A DNA stretch of 64,000 nucleotides from Streptomyces smyrnaeus (lineage in GTDB: Bacteria; Actinomycetota; Actinomycetes; Streptomycetales; Streptomycetaceae). The translations under genes were made by a program, and so were the position numbers. This document shows positions 35,941 through 45,668 of this stretch, piece after piece. Numbering within the stretch: the first letter of the stretch is position 1; each line of letters opens with the position of its first letter. The DNA lies in NCBI RefSeq assembly GCF_017676345.1, contig NZ_JAFFZM010000003.1:372001-436000 (forward strand), in the 5' to 3' direction. The notes beneath the pieces were generated by a model. It searched no databases. It was given only the letters and a program-made list of their open reading frames with translations, and was not told the origin of the DNA.

Positions 35941-36744
35941 TCAGACGGGCTCGGTCACCGCGTTCGGCTGCTCAGCGGCGGCGTCCACCGCGGCGCGCCG
36001 CTCCTTGACCTCGCGGCGGACGAGGACGACCCACCCGACCGGTACCGCTGCGGCGAACAGCCACCACTGCACTGCGTAGGCCATGTGCGGGCCGATGCCG
36101 CTGTGATCGGGCTCGGGCAGTACCTCGGGCTGTTTGCCGGCGGGCTTCGGCGAGGTCTTCGTCAGCTGGATGTAGCCGGACAGCAGAGGGTGGTCCACCT
36201 CGTCGGCCAGCTTGTGGCTGTTGATCAGCATGACCTGGCGGTCGGGCAGCCCCTTGGTGTCCTTGATACCGCTGGCCTCGGTCGTCTCGTCGGGCATGAT
36301 CCGCCCGACGACACCGACCCGGCCCTTCGGCGGCGCGGGCACCTCGGGGTAGGCGGTCAGATCGCGGTCCGCGCGGATCCAGCCCCGGTTGACGAGGATC
36401 GCCGAGCCGTCCTCCAGGACGAGCGGTGTGACGACGAAGTAGCCGATGGTGTCGCGGTCCGGGCCGGTGCGGTGCCGGACGACGACCTCGTGCGCGGTGT
36501 CGTAGGTGCCGCGCGCGGTGACCGTGCGGAACTTGTCGTCGGAGGCGGGCTTCCGGCCCTTTCCGGTCAGCTCGGTGACCGGAACGGTCGGCGCCGCCAG
36601 GCTCGCGGCCACTTCCTCGTTGCGGGCCACCCGGCTCTCGTGCCGGTGCAGCTGCCAGAAACCCAGCTTGATCATCGTGGGGATCAGCACGACGGCGAGC
36701 AGGGTGAGGATCACCCACTGCCGGGACAACAGGAAGCGGTACAC
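35941..36744 (-). CDS. SURF1 family cytochrome oxidase assembly protein
   Basis: 267 residues. The SURF1 layout is clear: an N-terminal membrane helix (VILTLLAVVLIPTMIKLGFWQLHRH, the FWQLxR motif), a periplasmic domain (ILVNRGWIRAD, the conserved NRGW) and a C-terminal helix preceded by HMAYAVQWWLFAAA. It assists haem a3 insertion in cytochrome aa3 oxidase. GTG at 36744. It follows the exonuclease gene by 25 bp on the same strand. Confidence 0.93.
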   Translation of the reverse strand: MYRFLLSRQWVILTLLAVVLIPTMIKLGFWQLHRHESRVARNEEVAASLAAPTVPVTELTGKGRKPASDDKFRTVTARGTYDTAHEVVVRHRTGPDRDTIGYFVVTPLVLEDGSAILVNRGWIRADRDLTAYPEVPAPPKGRVGVVGRIMPDETTEASGIKDTKGLPDRQVMLINSHKLADEVDHPLLSGYIQLTKTSPKPAGKQPEVLPEPDHSGIGPHMAYAVQWWLFAAAVPVGWVVLVRREVKERRAAVDAAAEQPNAVTEPV

Positions 36745-36769
36745 GTTTACTGACGGTACCCCGCGCCCT

Positions 36770-37825
36770 TCAGTTCTCCGGCGCGGGGGCCACATCCTGG
36801 AGGAGCTGGGTGAAGGCTGCCTCGTCGACGACGGGTGTGCCGTAGGTGCGGGCCTTGACCACCTTGGAGGTGGGGGAGTCCGGGTCGTTGGTGACCAGGA
36901 GGCTGGTGAGTCGCGAGACGCTGGTCGCGATGTGCAGCCCCGCCTCGATGGCGCGGTCCTCCAGCAGCTCCCGGTCGACAGAGGTGTCGCCGGAGATGGC
37001 CACTCGCATCCCCTGCACCAGCCGTCCCTCCGGTTCGTACCGCCCAGGGTTGGGATACGGGCAGGCGGGCCGTTTGCGCGAGGGGCGCCAGGTGCCGTAG
37101 CCGCCGCCGTAGGAGCGGTAGCCGGATCCGGTGCTCGCTCCGCCTCCGGCACGGCGCGACACCACCGCGTCCGACCACTCGGTGAGCGGCTGGCAGGCGA
37201 GCAGCGGCAGCCGCACCTGGTGCCGCGCCGCCAGCCGGAGGCTGGGGCGGAAGGCCTCGGCCAGCACCCGCGCGTCGTCCAGCGCGTGGTGCGCCCGCTG
37301 CTGGACCACGCCGTAGTGCGCGGCGAGGGACTCCAGCTTGTGGTTGGGCAGCGGCAGGGACAGTTCCTTGGACAGCGCGATGGTGCACAGCCGCTGGCGC
37401 ACCGGCGCCTCGCGCTTCGCCCGGGCGTACTCCCGCGCGATCATCGACCAGTCGAAGATGGCGTTGTGCGCGACCAGGACCCGGCCCTCCAGCCGGGTGG
37501 CGAACTCGTCGGCGATCTCCGCGAAGAGCGGCGCGTCGGCCAGGGCCTCGGCCGTCAGCCCGTGGATCCAGGTGGGTCCGGGATCGCGCTGCGGATTGAC
37601 GGGTGTGTACCAGTGGTCCTCGACCTCGCCGCGTGCGTCCAGCCGGTAGACGGCCGCGGACACTATCCGGTCGTCCCGCGCGAGGCCCGTGGTCTCCACG
37701 TCCACCACCGCATAGCCGTCCGGGTACCCGGCGGGCCAGCTGAGGGGTGCCGGGGCGTCGGCGGCGGGTTGCGCGGGGATGCGCGTGGACGTCCCGTCCG
37801 TGCGTGCCGTCTGGTCTTCGAGCAT
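36770..37825 (-). CDS. DEDDh 3'-5' exonuclease with C-terminal BRCT domain
   Basis: 351 residues. ExoI VVDVETTGL (about 40-48), ExoII LVAHNAIFDWSMI and ExoIII HHALDDARV form a DnaQ-like DEDDh site. A glycine/tyrosine-rich linker leads to a BRCT domain (about 265-345: RVAISGDTSVDRELLEDRAIEAG, SLLVTNDPDSPTSKVVKARTYG). It probably acts in DNA repair. ATG at 37825; a GTG lies two codons upstream. Confidence 0.92.
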   Translation of the reverse strand: MLEDQTARTDGTSTRIPAQPAADAPAPLSWPAGYPDGYAVVDVETTGLARDDRIVSAAVYRLDARGEVEDHWYTPVNPQRDPGPTWIHGLTAEALADAPLFAEIADEFATRLEGRVLVAHNAIFDWSMIAREYARAKREAPVRQRLCTIALSKELSLPLPNHKLESLAAHYGVVQQRAHHALDDARVLAEAFRPSLRLAARHQVRLPLLACQPLTEWSDAVVSRRAGGGASTGSGYRSYGGGYGTWRPSRKRPACPYPNPGRYEPEGRLVQGMRVAISGDTSVDRELLEDRAIEAGLHIATSVSRLTSLLVTNDPDSPTSKVVKARTYGTPVVDEAAFTQLLQDVAPAPEN

Positions 37826-38465
37826 GGTCACAGAGAATACGGGGCGGTACTGACAGCGCTTCACGGCGCGCCTGCTCCCGGGCTCATGCCGGACGCGTCG
37901 GGCATGGCCGAAAGGTGGGAGCGGGACGGTGACCTCAAACCCCTTCGGTCGGGGGCGAATCGGACATGACGATCAAGTCGTCGCCCAGGCCCGCACCGGG
38001 AGCGGTCCCGGCCGGGTTCGCCCAGGGCGGGACCGATGGCCGAGAACCGCACGGCGCGCATCGCCTCCGGGGCGCGCGCCCCGCGCAATCCGGCAGTGTG
38101 CGCCTCGGGCCTGCGCCGCCCGGCCGCACCGGGAGGAACACCCGTTCCACCGTGCCCTGTTCACCCGTACTCGCGACGAGGGACGGCGGGAGAGACCGTC
38201 CCCGCGGTATCCGGGATCGTCCCAGGGCCGGGAACGACCGTGTGCGGCTTCGCAGTTGACGCCGACGCCGCCCCCGCCGGGAGGACGGGCCCGGGCCGGC
38301 CCTCCCGGGGAAACCCCCACCCCGCCTGCGCCCGGTCAGGCGGGGGCGTCGCCTCCGATCGAGGCGCGTCCGGCCTCTTTCGACGGCGCGGCGGTGGGGC
38401 CGAAAGCTCATACCAACCGGTAACAACCTCTGGCGCGGCTCCGCCGACGGCCTTACCTTGCTGAC
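37826..38465. other. 640-bp intergenic region between exonuclease and sterol-desaturase genes
   Basis: No credible gene. Open frames here lack ribosome sites and normal codon pattern. It contains a 9-bp-arm hairpin, CCCCGCCTG/CAGGCGGGG (38320-38345), and promoter-like sequence just upstream of 38466 (ACCGGTAACAAC near 38417, TTACCT near 38454). Confidence 0.5.
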
Positions 38466-39392
38466 ATGCCGTCCAGCTTGCCTGATGTCGTCCTCTGGTC
38501 CATCCCCGCCTTCGTACTGCTCACCGTCATCGAGATGGTGAGCTACCGCCTGCACCCGGACGAGGACTCCGCCGGGTACGCGGCGAAGGATGCCGCCACC
38601 AGCATCACCATGGGGCTCGGCAGCCTGGTGTTCGACGCGCTGTGGAAGATCCCGATCGTCGCCGTCTACGCGGCGATCTACGAACTCACCCCGCTGCGGG
38701 TGCCGATCCTCTGGTGGACCCTGCCCCTGATGCTGCTCGCGCAGGACTTCTTCTACTACTGGTCGCACCGTGGCCATCACGTGATCCGCATCCTGTGGGC
38801 CTGTCATGTGGTGCACCACTCCAGCAGGAAGTTCAACTTCACCACCGCGCTGCGCCAGCCGTGGACGACCTGGACCGTATGGCCGTTCTATGTGCCGTTG
38901 ATCGCCTGCGGCGTCCATCCGGCGGCCCTCGCGTTCTGCTCCTCCACGAACCTCGTCTACCAGTTCTGGATCCACACCGAGCGGATCGGGAAGCTGCCCC
39001 GGCCCATCGAGTTCGTCTTCAACACGCCCTCGCACCATCGGGTGCACCACGCGTCCCAGGGCAGCTATCTGGACCGCAACTTCGGCGGCATCCTCATCGT
39101 CTGGGACCGGCTGTTCGGCTCGTTCGTACCGGAGACCGACGCCTGTGTCTTCGGGCTGACGAAGAACATCGACACCTACAACCCGCTGCGTGTGGCCACC
39201 CACGAGTACGCGGCCATCGCCCGCGACCTCCGCGCGGCACACAGCTGGCGGGAGCGCGCCGGGCGGATCTTCCGCGGCCCGGGATGGCAGCCCACGGCGC
39301 ACCGGACCAGCCGGGGCGCCGTCCCGGCACAGCCGACGGTCCCGGCACAGTCCTCGGCACAGCCTGCCGCCGAACTCGCCACCGACCGGTAG
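38466..39392 (+). CDS. sterol desaturase / fatty acid hydroxylase superfamily protein
   Basis: 308 residues with membrane segments near 10-25, 45-70, 85-105 and 140-160. The di-iron histidine clusters are HRGHH (HxxHH), HVVHHSS (HxxHH) and HHRVHHA (HxxHH). They line up as in membrane hydroxylases acting on sterols, hopanoids, carotenoids or ether lipids. The C-terminal 40 residues are Ala/Pro-rich. ATG at 38466 without a clear Shine-Dalgarno. It stands alone before a bidirectional terminator. Confidence 0.9.
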   Translation: MPSSLPDVVLWSIPAFVLLTVIEMVSYRLHPDEDSAGYAAKDAATSITMGLGSLVFDALWKIPIVAVYAAIYELTPLRVPILWWTLPLMLLAQDFFYYWSHRGHHVIRILWACHVVHHSSRKFNFTTALRQPWTTWTVWPFYVPLIACGVHPAALAFCSSTNLVYQFWIHTERIGKLPRPIEFVFNTPSHHRVHHASQGSYLDRNFGGILIVWDRLFGSFVPETDACVFGLTKNIDTYNPLRVATHEYAAIARDLRAAHSWRERAGRIFRGPGWQPTAHRTSRGAVPAQPTVPAQSSAQPAAELATDR

Positions 39393-39456
39393 CCGGAGCC
39401 CGCAGCCTGCGGGGCGTCTCAGCAGGAACGCCTGCTCGGCCGGGGCCACAACAGCA

Positions 39457-39487
39457 GGGGCCGGACCGCTGTACGCGGTCCGGCCCC
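39457..39487. terminator. bidirectional terminator
   Basis: Perfect 12-bp stem GGGGCCGGACCG / CGGTCCGGCCCC with a 7-base loop, between the convergent desaturase (+) and subtilase (-) genes. Confidence 0.85.
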
Positions 39488-39539
39488 GCTCAGCGACTGC
39501 CCCGGCTGCCGTGACAGCAGCGGGCGGTCGGTGCGGTCG

Positions 39540-41078
39540 TCACTTCGTGACGGCCGCCAGCGCGTCCACGATCCCATGACCGTAGAAGCTGTTGTTCCCC
39601 TTCACACCGGTGCAGTTCGCGGCGTAGGTGCCGCGGTTGCCCGGGTCGTACTTCTCCGGGCACGGCAGGGTCTGCGCCTGTGCCTTCAGCATCCAGGAGA
39701 TCTCCTGGGCACTGGCCTTGGGGTGGTTGCTCTTGATGAGCGCCGCCACGCCCGCGACCTGCGGTCCGGCCATCGAGGTGCCCTGGAGGTAGGCGTAGTC
39801 GCCGTTCGGCATGGTGGACAGCACGCCACCGTCCTTGGCGGGCTCCTCCGGGGTCTGGAACGCGCGGTCACCGCCGGGCGCCGTGACGTCGATCTCGTAC
39901 CGGCCGTAGTTGGAGTAGTAGGACTTGAGGTTCTCCGGGCCGGTCGACGAGACGGAGGTGGCGCCGTTGAGCATCGTGGGCACGTCCGGGCAGGTGGCCG
40001 GGTTGATGGTGCGCTTCACCGGAGTGGTGTCGTTCGGGCTCGTGTCGTCCACGATCTCGGCTGCCGCGAGGTCGTGCGAGGAGTTGCCGGCCGAGCTGAC
40101 GGTGGTGACGCCCTTGCCCTGCGCGTACCTGATGGCCCGCTGCACCGACTCGGCGATGGCCTTCTGGTCGGCCTGGTTGTCGCAGTTGTAGAGCCACGGG
40201 TCGACGTAGTAGCTGTTGTTGGTCACCTCGATGCCGTGGTCGGCCGCGAAGACCATCGCGCACACGACGGCCTCGCTGTAGAACAGCGACGTCTCGGGCT
40301 CGCTGACCTTCAGGGAGGCGACCTTCACGCCGGGCGCGGTGCCGGCGATGCCGACGCCGTTGCGGGGCGCCGCGATGATGCCCGCCACGTGGGTGCCGTG
40401 GTAGTCCTCGTCCGCGTTGTACGGACGCCAGGCGCCGGGCGTGGTGTCGGCCTTGCCGCCGACGCAGTTCGCGGACTGCTTCGCGGAGAAGTTGGGCTTC
40501 AGGTCCGGGTGGGTGTCGTCCACCCCGGTGTCGATGACGCCGACGGTGACCTTCTTGCTGCCCTGGTCGATCTTGGCCGCCTTGTCGGCCTTGATGGCCC
40601 GCTTGTCCCACTGCAGGGACTCCAGCGGCTCCTGGTCGTTGGCCTGCGCCTTGGCCAGGGTCGACTTCGCCTTGGGCTCCTTGACGAAGTGCGGCTTGCC
40701 CACCTCGGTGGTGGTCGCGGCCTTGAGCGGCGCGGTGCGGGTGGCACCCGCCGAGTCGACGCCGTCGACCGCGCGCAGCGCCTCGCCGAACCCCGGGTTG
40801 CTGGAGTGCGCGACGATGACGCCTATCTTCTTGTACGTGGCGACGACCTTGCCGTCAGCCTCGCGTATCTCCCTCTTGACACGTTTGACGGTACCGCCGT
40901 CGGTTTCGGTGTTGACGATGTAGCTCAGCTTCTCGCCGGCCTTCGCCTTGGGCGCCGCGGCACCGTCGGAGTCCTGCGCGTTCGCGGCAGCCGCGCCCGC
41001 CAGGCCGAGGGAGGCGGTCAGTACCAGTCCCAACGGCACCGCGAGCGCGCGCCGCCGTCTGGATGGTCGCAAATCCAT
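39540..41078 (-). CDS. secreted subtilisin-like serine peptidase (S8)
   Basis: 512 residues. Basic start (DLRPSRRRR), hydrophobic core and AAAANAQ cleavage region make a Sec or Tat-like signal peptide. A propeptide (about 30-150) is followed by the catalytic domain: Asp in VGVIDTGVDDTHPDL, His in DYHGTHVAGI, Ser in LQGTSMAGPQVAG, plus oxyanion Asn in SSAGNSS. Two Cys pairs may form disulfides. ATG at 41078. Likely an extracellular protease or a processing enzyme. Confidence 0.94.
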   Translation of the reverse strand: MDLRPSRRRRALAVPLGLVLTASLGLAGAAAANAQDSDGAAAPKAKAGEKLSYIVNTETDGGTVKRVKREIREADGKVVATYKKIGVIVAHSSNPGFGEALRAVDGVDSAGATRTAPLKAATTTEVGKPHFVKEPKAKSTLAKAQANDQEPLESLQWDKRAIKADKAAKIDQGSKKVTVGVIDTGVDDTHPDLKPNFSAKQSANCVGGKADTTPGAWRPYNADEDYHGTHVAGIIAAPRNGVGIAGTAPGVKVASLKVSEPETSLFYSEAVVCAMVFAADHGIEVTNNSYYVDPWLYNCDNQADQKAIAESVQRAIRYAQGKGVTTVSSAGNSSHDLAAAEIVDDTSPNDTTPVKRTINPATCPDVPTMLNGATSVSSTGPENLKSYYSNYGRYEIDVTAPGGDRAFQTPEEPAKDGGVLSTMPNGDYAYLQGTSMAGPQVAGVAALIKSNHPKASAQEISWMLKAQAQTLPCPEKYDPGNRGTYAANCTGVKGNNSFYGHGIVDALAAVTK

Positions 41079-41262
41079 GGGGTCTCCATGTCGTCTGAAG
41101 TTGTCCACCGACGACGGAAGTTATCCCTGAGAGCCAGGTAACTGCAATGGATTGATGGAGAAAGTCCGAAGGCTGTGCACAACCGTGATCGGTCATATCA
41201 CTTTCAACTACCGACCCCCTGTTGTGGGACCCGCACACGATCTACGATGCGCGCACCGTGCG

Positions 41263-41278
41263 CCCATTGAGATATGGG
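41263..41278 (+). promoter_or_regulatory. CCCAT-N6-ATGGG dyad upstream of the DUF485/symporter operon
   Basis: Exact 5-bp arms (41263-41267, 41274-41278) 50 bp before the DUF485 start, within a less GC-rich intergenic region. It could be a regulator site. The arms equal those in the gntR/MFS region (49537-49555), but with a different spacer. Confidence 0.35.
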
Positions 41279-41328
41279 TCACATCTATAGCCCCCCATCA
41301 CGTTCCTCACGTTTCGTCTGGAGTCACT

Positions 41329-41766
41329 GTGGACACCGCCCCAGAGCACGCGAGTCCCGGCCCGCCGGGCCCCCGGGACTACACGGACGTGCAGCACAGC
41401 GCCGAGTTCGGGGATCTGCGGCGCAGTTACCGCTCGTTCGTCTTCCCGCTCACCGTCGGGTTCATCATCTGGTACCTGCTGTACGTCCTGCTCTCCAACT
41501 ACGCGGGCGACTTCATGGGCACCAAAGTCGTCGGCAACATCAACGTCGCCTTCGTCTTCGGCCTCGCACAGTTCCTGACGACCTTTCTGATCGCCTGGTG
41601 GTACTCGCGGTTCGCCGCCGCCAAGCTCGACCCCAAGGCGGAGGCGCTCAAGACGCGGCTGGAGGCCGAGAACCTCCAGCGGGCGGCCGGAGGGGGGATC
41701 GGCCACCAGGCCGACCCCGTCGACAAGGACAAGGGCGAGCTCGCCGGTCAGGAGGACGACGCATGA
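41329..41766 (+). CDS. DUF485 membrane protein
   Basis: 145 residues. The DUF485 core has two membrane helices (FVFPLTVGFIIWYLLYVLLSNYAG and NINVAFVFGLAQFLTTFLIAWWYSRFA) after SAEFGDLRRSYR. GTG at 41329 has GGAG five bases upstream; a longer frame starting at 41152 lacks support. The stop overlaps the symporter ATG (ATGA). DUF485 proteins habitually precede ActP-type acetate/monocarboxylate symporters and may be their small subunit. Confidence 0.92.
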   Translation: MDTAPEHASPGPPGPRDYTDVQHSAEFGDLRRSYRSFVFPLTVGFIIWYLLYVLLSNYAGDFMGTKVVGNINVAFVFGLAQFLTTFLIAWWYSRFAAAKLDPKAEALKTRLEAENLQRAAGGGIGHQADPVDKDKGELAGQEDDA

Positions 41767-43409
41767 GTCCCACCCACCAGTTCGCCGCACCCCTCACCCA
41801 GCTGGCGGCCGAGGGCGCGAGCGAGCACCGCCCGCTGATCATCACCCTTTTCTCCATCTTTGTGGTAGCCACCCTCGGCGTCACCGTCTGGGCCGGCCGC
41901 ACGACCAAGGGCGCCAACGACTTCTACGCGGGCGGCCGGCAGTTCAGCGGCTTCCAGAACGGCCTGGCCATCTCCGGCGACTACATGTCGGCCGCGTCCT
42001 TCCTCGGCATCGCCGGTGCCATCGCGCTGTCCGGATACGACGGATTCCTGTACTCCATCGGCTTCCTCGTCGCCTGGCTGGTGGCCCTGCTGCTGGTGGC
42101 CGAGCCACTGCGCAACTCCGGCCGCTACACCATGGGCGACGTGCTGGCCTACCGGATGCGGCAGCGCCCGGTGCGGACCGCGGCCGGCGTCTCCACCATC
42201 GTCGTATCGATCTTCTACCTGCTCGCCCAGATGGTCGGCGCGGGCGCACTCGTCGCCCTGCTGCTGGGCATCACGGGTGAGGCCGGCAAGAACCTGATCG
42301 TCGTCTTCGTCGGCATCGTCATGATCCTCTACGTGACGATCGGCGGTATGAAGGGCACCACCTGGGTCCAGATGATCAAGGCGTGCCTGCTCATCGGCGG
42401 CACGGTCATCATCACCGTGCTGGTGTTCCACAAGTTCAACTACAACCTCTCCTCGCTGCTCGGCGCCGCCGCCGAGAACAGCGGGAAGGGGGCGTCGTTC
42501 CTGGAACCCGGACTCAAGTACGGCATCTCGACGACCTCGAAGATCGACTTCATCTCCCTCGGCATCGCCCTCGTCCTGGGCACCGCCGGGCTGCCGCACA
42601 TCCTCATCCGCTTCTACACCGTGCCCACCGCCAAGGCGGCCCGGAAGTCGGTGAACTGGGCCATCGGCATCATCGGCGTCTTCTATCTGATGACCATCGC
42701 GCTCGGCTTCGGCGCCGCCGCGCTGCTCAGCCCGAAGACGATCACCGACTCCAACGCGGCGGGCAACACCGCGGCCCCCCTGCTCGCCCAGGAGATCGGC
42801 GGCGGCGCCGACTCGACCGGCGGCGCGGTGCTGCTGGCGATGATCTCCGCTGTCGCCTTCGCCACCATCCTCGCCGTGGTCGCCGGACTGACCCTCGCCT
42901 CTTCCTCCTCCTTCGCGCACGACCTGTACGCCAACGTCATCCGCAAGGGCAAAGCCACCGAGAAGGAAGAAGTCAAGGCCGCCCGGGTCTCGGCCGTCAT
43001 CATCGGAGGTGTGGCCATCGGCCTGGGCATCTTCGCCGGCAAGCTCAACGTCGCGGGACTGGTCGCACTGGCCTTCGCCGTGGCCGCCTCCGCGAATCTG
43101 CCCACCCTCCTCTACAGCCTGTTCTGGAAGCGCTTCACCACCACCGGCGCCCTGTGGTCCATCTACGGCGGACTGTTCTCCTCCGTGTTCCTGGTCTTCT
43201 TCTCGCCGGTCGTCACCGGCAAGGAGACCTCGATGTTCCCGGACGTCGACTTCGCCTGGTTCCCCCTGCAGAACCCCGGCCTCATCTCCATCCCCCTCGG
43301 CTTCTTCCTCGGCTGGCTCGGCTCCCTCCTGTCCAAGGACGAGGGCGCCGGCGGCGCCAAGTACGCCGAACTCGAGGTCCGCTCCATGACCGGAGTGGGC
43401 GCCCACTGA
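41763..43409 (+). CDS. sodium:solute symporter (ActP-like cation/acetate or monocarboxylate symporter)
   Basis: 548 residues, about 13 membrane helices. SSS-family landmarks: [73 protein letters not shown] and [25 protein letters not shown], the last typical of ActP/MctC. Translationally coupled to DUF485. It should import acetate, propionate or pyruvate with Na+ or H+. A hairpin follows the stop. Confidence 0.93.
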   Translation: MSPTHQFAAPLTQLAAEGASEHRPLIITLFSIFVVATLGVTVWAGRTTKGANDFYAGGRQFSGFQNGLAISGDYMSAASFLGIAGAIALSGYDGFLYSIGFLVAWLVALLLVAEPLRNSGRYTMGDVLAYRMRQRPVRTAAGVSTIVVSIFYLLAQMVGAGALVALLLGITGEAGKNLIVVFVGIVMILYVTIGGMKGTTWVQMIKACLLIGGTVIITVLVFHKFNYNLSSLLGAAAENSGKGASFLEPGLKYGISTTSKIDFISLGIALVLGTAGLPHILIRFYTVPTAKAARKSVNWAIGIIGVFYLMTIALGFGAAALLSPKTITDSNAAGNTAAPLLAQEIGGGADSTGGAVLLAMISAVAFATILAVVAGLTLASSSSFAHDLYANVIRKGKATEKEEVKAARVSAVIIGGVAIGLGIFAGKLNVAGLVALAFAVAASANLPTLLYSLFWKRFTTTGALWSIYGGLFSSVFLVFFSPVVTGKETSMFPDVDFAWFPLQNPGLISIPLGFFLGWLGSLLSKDEGAGGAKYAELEVRSMTGVGAH

Positions 43410-43416
43410 GCCGCCC

Positions 43417-43449
43417 GGGTGCGGCCCCCGACCTCCGGGGACCGCACCC
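43417..43449 (+). terminator. terminator after the symporter
   Basis: GGGTGCGG and CCGCACCC arms with inner CCCCG/CGGGG pairing, 8 bases after the stop. Confidence 0.7.
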
Positions 43450-43602
43450 TGTGGGCAGGACGGCTCCCGGGGAGGACCGCGTATGCGGCCCTCCCCGGCG
43501 GTCGCCCCTCTCAGGTGCGAGGACGCAACAATCGGCGCTGTCGGATGTCACAGACGTGACCTACGCTGCGAAGCAGATCACGCACCTGGGAGGGCCGTCA
43601 GC

Positions 43603-44592
43603 ATGCTGCTCGACACCTACGGACGGGTCGCCACCGACCTGCGCGTCTCGCTGACCGACCGCTGCAATCTGCGCTGCACCTACTGCATGCCGGAGGAAGG
43701 GCTGCAGTGGCTGGCCAAGCCACAGCTGCTGACGGACGACGAGATCGTGCGGCTGGTCCGGATCGCCACCACGGACCTGGGCGTCACCGAGGTCCGCTTC
43801 ACCGGCGGCGAGCCCCTGCTGCGCCCCGGACTGACGAGCATCGTCGCGCGCTGCGCCGAGCTGGAGCCCCGTCCCAAAATGTCGCTGACCACCAACGGCA
43901 TCGGCCTGGAGCGCACCGCGGTGGCGCTGCGCGAGGCGGGCCTGGACCGGGTGAACGTCTCACTGGACACCCTCGACCCGGAGACGTTCCAGCGCATGAC
44001 GCGCCGCAAGCGCCACACCGACGTGCTGCGCGGACTGGCCGCGGCGCGGGAGGCGGGGCTGGCCCCCGTGAAGGTGAACGCGGTGCTGATGCCCGGCCTC
44101 AACGACCAGGAGGCCCCCGAGCTGCTCGCCTGGGCGCTGCGGGAGGACTACGAGCTGCGATTCATCGAGCAGATGCCGCTCGACGCCCAGCACGGCTGGC
44201 AGCGCGAGGGCATGATCACCGCGGGCGACATCCTCGCCTCGCTGCGCACCCGCTTCACCCTCACCCCCGAGGGCCAGGAGGAGCGCGGCTCGGCCCCCGC
44301 CGAGCGCTGGCTGGTGGACGGCGGCCCGCAGCGGGTCGGCGTCATCGCCTCGGTCACCCGGCCGTTCTGCCGCGCCTGCGACCGCACCCGGCTGACGGCC
44401 GACGGGCAGGTGCGCACCTGTCTGTTCGCCACGGAGGAGTCCGATCTGCGTGGCGCGCTGCGCGGCGGGGCGTCCGACGCCCAGATCGCGGCGCTGTGGC
44501 GCAAGGCGATGTGGGGCAAGAAGGCGGGCGCCGGGATCGACGACCCCTCGTTCGTCCAGCCCCAGCGCCCGATGTCAGCGATCGGCGGCTGA
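43603..44592 (+). CDS. moaA: GTP 3',8-cyclase MoaA
   Basis: Radical SAM enzyme of molybdenum cofactor synthesis. 329 residues. The SAM cluster motif is CNLRCTYC (CxxxCxxC). [11 protein letters not shown] binds SAM. The second cluster is in [18 protein letters not shown]. The C-terminus is SAIGG; MoaA needs a terminal GG, which is present. ATG at 43603 has GGGAGGG upstream. A GTCAC-AGAC-GTGAC dyad lies 45 bp before the start. No other moa gene is adjacent. Confidence 0.96.
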   Translation: MLLDTYGRVATDLRVSLTDRCNLRCTYCMPEEGLQWLAKPQLLTDDEIVRLVRIATTDLGVTEVRFTGGEPLLRPGLTSIVARCAELEPRPKMSLTTNGIGLERTAVALREAGLDRVNVSLDTLDPETFQRMTRRKRHTDVLRGLAAAREAGLAPVKVNAVLMPGLNDQEAPELLAWALREDYELRFIEQMPLDAQHGWQREGMITAGDILASLRTRFTLTPEGQEERGSAPAERWLVDGGPQRVGVIASVTRPFCRACDRTRLTADGQVRTCLFATEESDLRGALRGGASDAQIAALWRKAMWGKKAGAGIDDPSFVQPQRPMSAIGG

Positions 44593-44612
44593 CCCTGCCG
44601 CCGCCGGCCGAC

Positions 44613-44858
44613 TCAGTCGCCGTTGGCCGACTCCCACTCGGCCAACGGCACGGTGTCCTTCAGAAAGCCGCGCATGCCGAGGAACGTCGACAGATGTTCG
44701 CGGTGCTCCTCGCACGCCAGCCACGTCTTGCGGCGCTCAGGGGTGTGCAGCTTCGGATTGTTCCAGGCAAGCACCCACACGGCCGGCTCGCGGCAGCCCT
44801 TGGCGGAGCAGATCGGGGTGTCGGGCCCCTCGTCGGAGGGGGAGGCGGAAGGGATCAC
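44613..44858 (-). CDS. small actinobacterial protein with Cys/His zinc-like motif
   Basis: 81 residues from GTG at 44858, with GGGAGGA seven bases upstream; an earlier in-frame GTG at 44876 is less likely. It shows CSAKGCREPAVWVLAWNNP and WLACEEHREHL, so two Cys pairs or a Cys/His set could bind zinc. No named function; database names for relatives are unreliable. Convergent with moaA. Confidence 0.8.
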   Translation of the reverse strand: MIPSASPSDEGPDTPICSAKGCREPAVWVLAWNNPKLHTPERRKTWLACEEHREHLSTFLGMRGFLKDTVPLAEWESANGD

Positions 44859-45050
44859 GCCGCCATCCTCCCTCACGCTCCGGACATTAAGCGACGCCGG
44901 GCAGCCACGGGGGGAGCCGCCCGGCGTCGGTCCATCGCTCCGACGGGGGATGCGGAGCGCACATGAAGTATGGCATGCGGGAGCGGCCGCAGTGCACCGG
45001 AACCGCAGGATTGATCTGAGGTTTTCTTGAGCTTTGTGCGAAGAACCAGA

Positions 45051-45449
45051 TCAACTGCGGTCACTCGCCGCCTCGTTCGAGGCCGACTGAGCCGCTTCCG
45101 TGGCGGTTTCGCCCCCCGCTTCGGCGGATTCGTCCTCCGCCTTGGTCACCCGTGAAGCCTCCAACGCCTCACCAGGAGGAGGGGGCGGGACCGCCGGCGG
45201 AGCCGAAGGAGCGTTCTCCCGGCCCGCGTTGGCGATCACCACCGCGACGTACGGCAGGACCAGGCCCAGCACCAGCGTCCCCACCGCCAGCGGACGCTCG
45301 ACGTTCCACAACACCACGGTGAGTACGACGGCGACCGTGCGGACCAGCATGGAGATCACATAGCGACGCTGTCTCCCACGCACGTCCTCCTGCAGACCCT
45401 GACGGGCCCCGGTGATCCGGAAAACCTCCGGCTGGTGCTGCTTGCGCAT
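45051..45449 (-). CDS. DUF3099 membrane protein
   Basis: 132 residues. RKQHQPEVFRITGARQGLQEDVRGRQRRY leads into two membrane helices (SMLVRTVAVVLTVVLWNVER, LAVGTLVLGLVLPYVAVVIANAGRE), the DUF3099 pattern, followed by an Ala/Glu-rich tail. I choose ATG 45449 because the conserved block starts there; a GTG at 45515 with a GAGG site would add 22 residues. Function unknown. Confidence 0.82.
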   Translation of the reverse strand: MRKQHQPEVFRITGARQGLQEDVRGRQRRYVISMLVRTVAVVLTVVLWNVERPLAVGTLVLGLVLPYVAVVIANAGRENAPSAPPAVPPPPPGEALEASRVTKAEDESAEAGGETATEAAQSASNEAASDRS

Positions 45450-45668
45450 CACATTCCACCACCTGCTCACCTGCCGTTCCCCGCGACGGGGCACGGAGAT
45501 CCGGACCTTTTCCACGGTACGCCTCGGAGGTGTCCGCCACGAGACCGGGACGCCGGGCGGACCGGCTCGGCCGCGCTGCGTACAACGGCGGCCCGGCGGG
45601 TCCGGCAGACTGCGTACCCCGACCGGAGGGCCGGGGTACGGCCTGGCCGGCCGACCCGCCGCGCACCG

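Noticed and set aside
37966..38259. 97-codon plus-strand frame in the 640-bp gap before the sterol-desaturase gene
   Set aside because: No ribosome site, Arg/Gly/Pro composition and no recognisable domain.
41152..41328. Upstream extension of the DUF485 gene to an ATG at 41152
   Set aside because: The added residues are unlike the family and lack a ribosome site, while GTG 41329 has a good one and starts the expected length.
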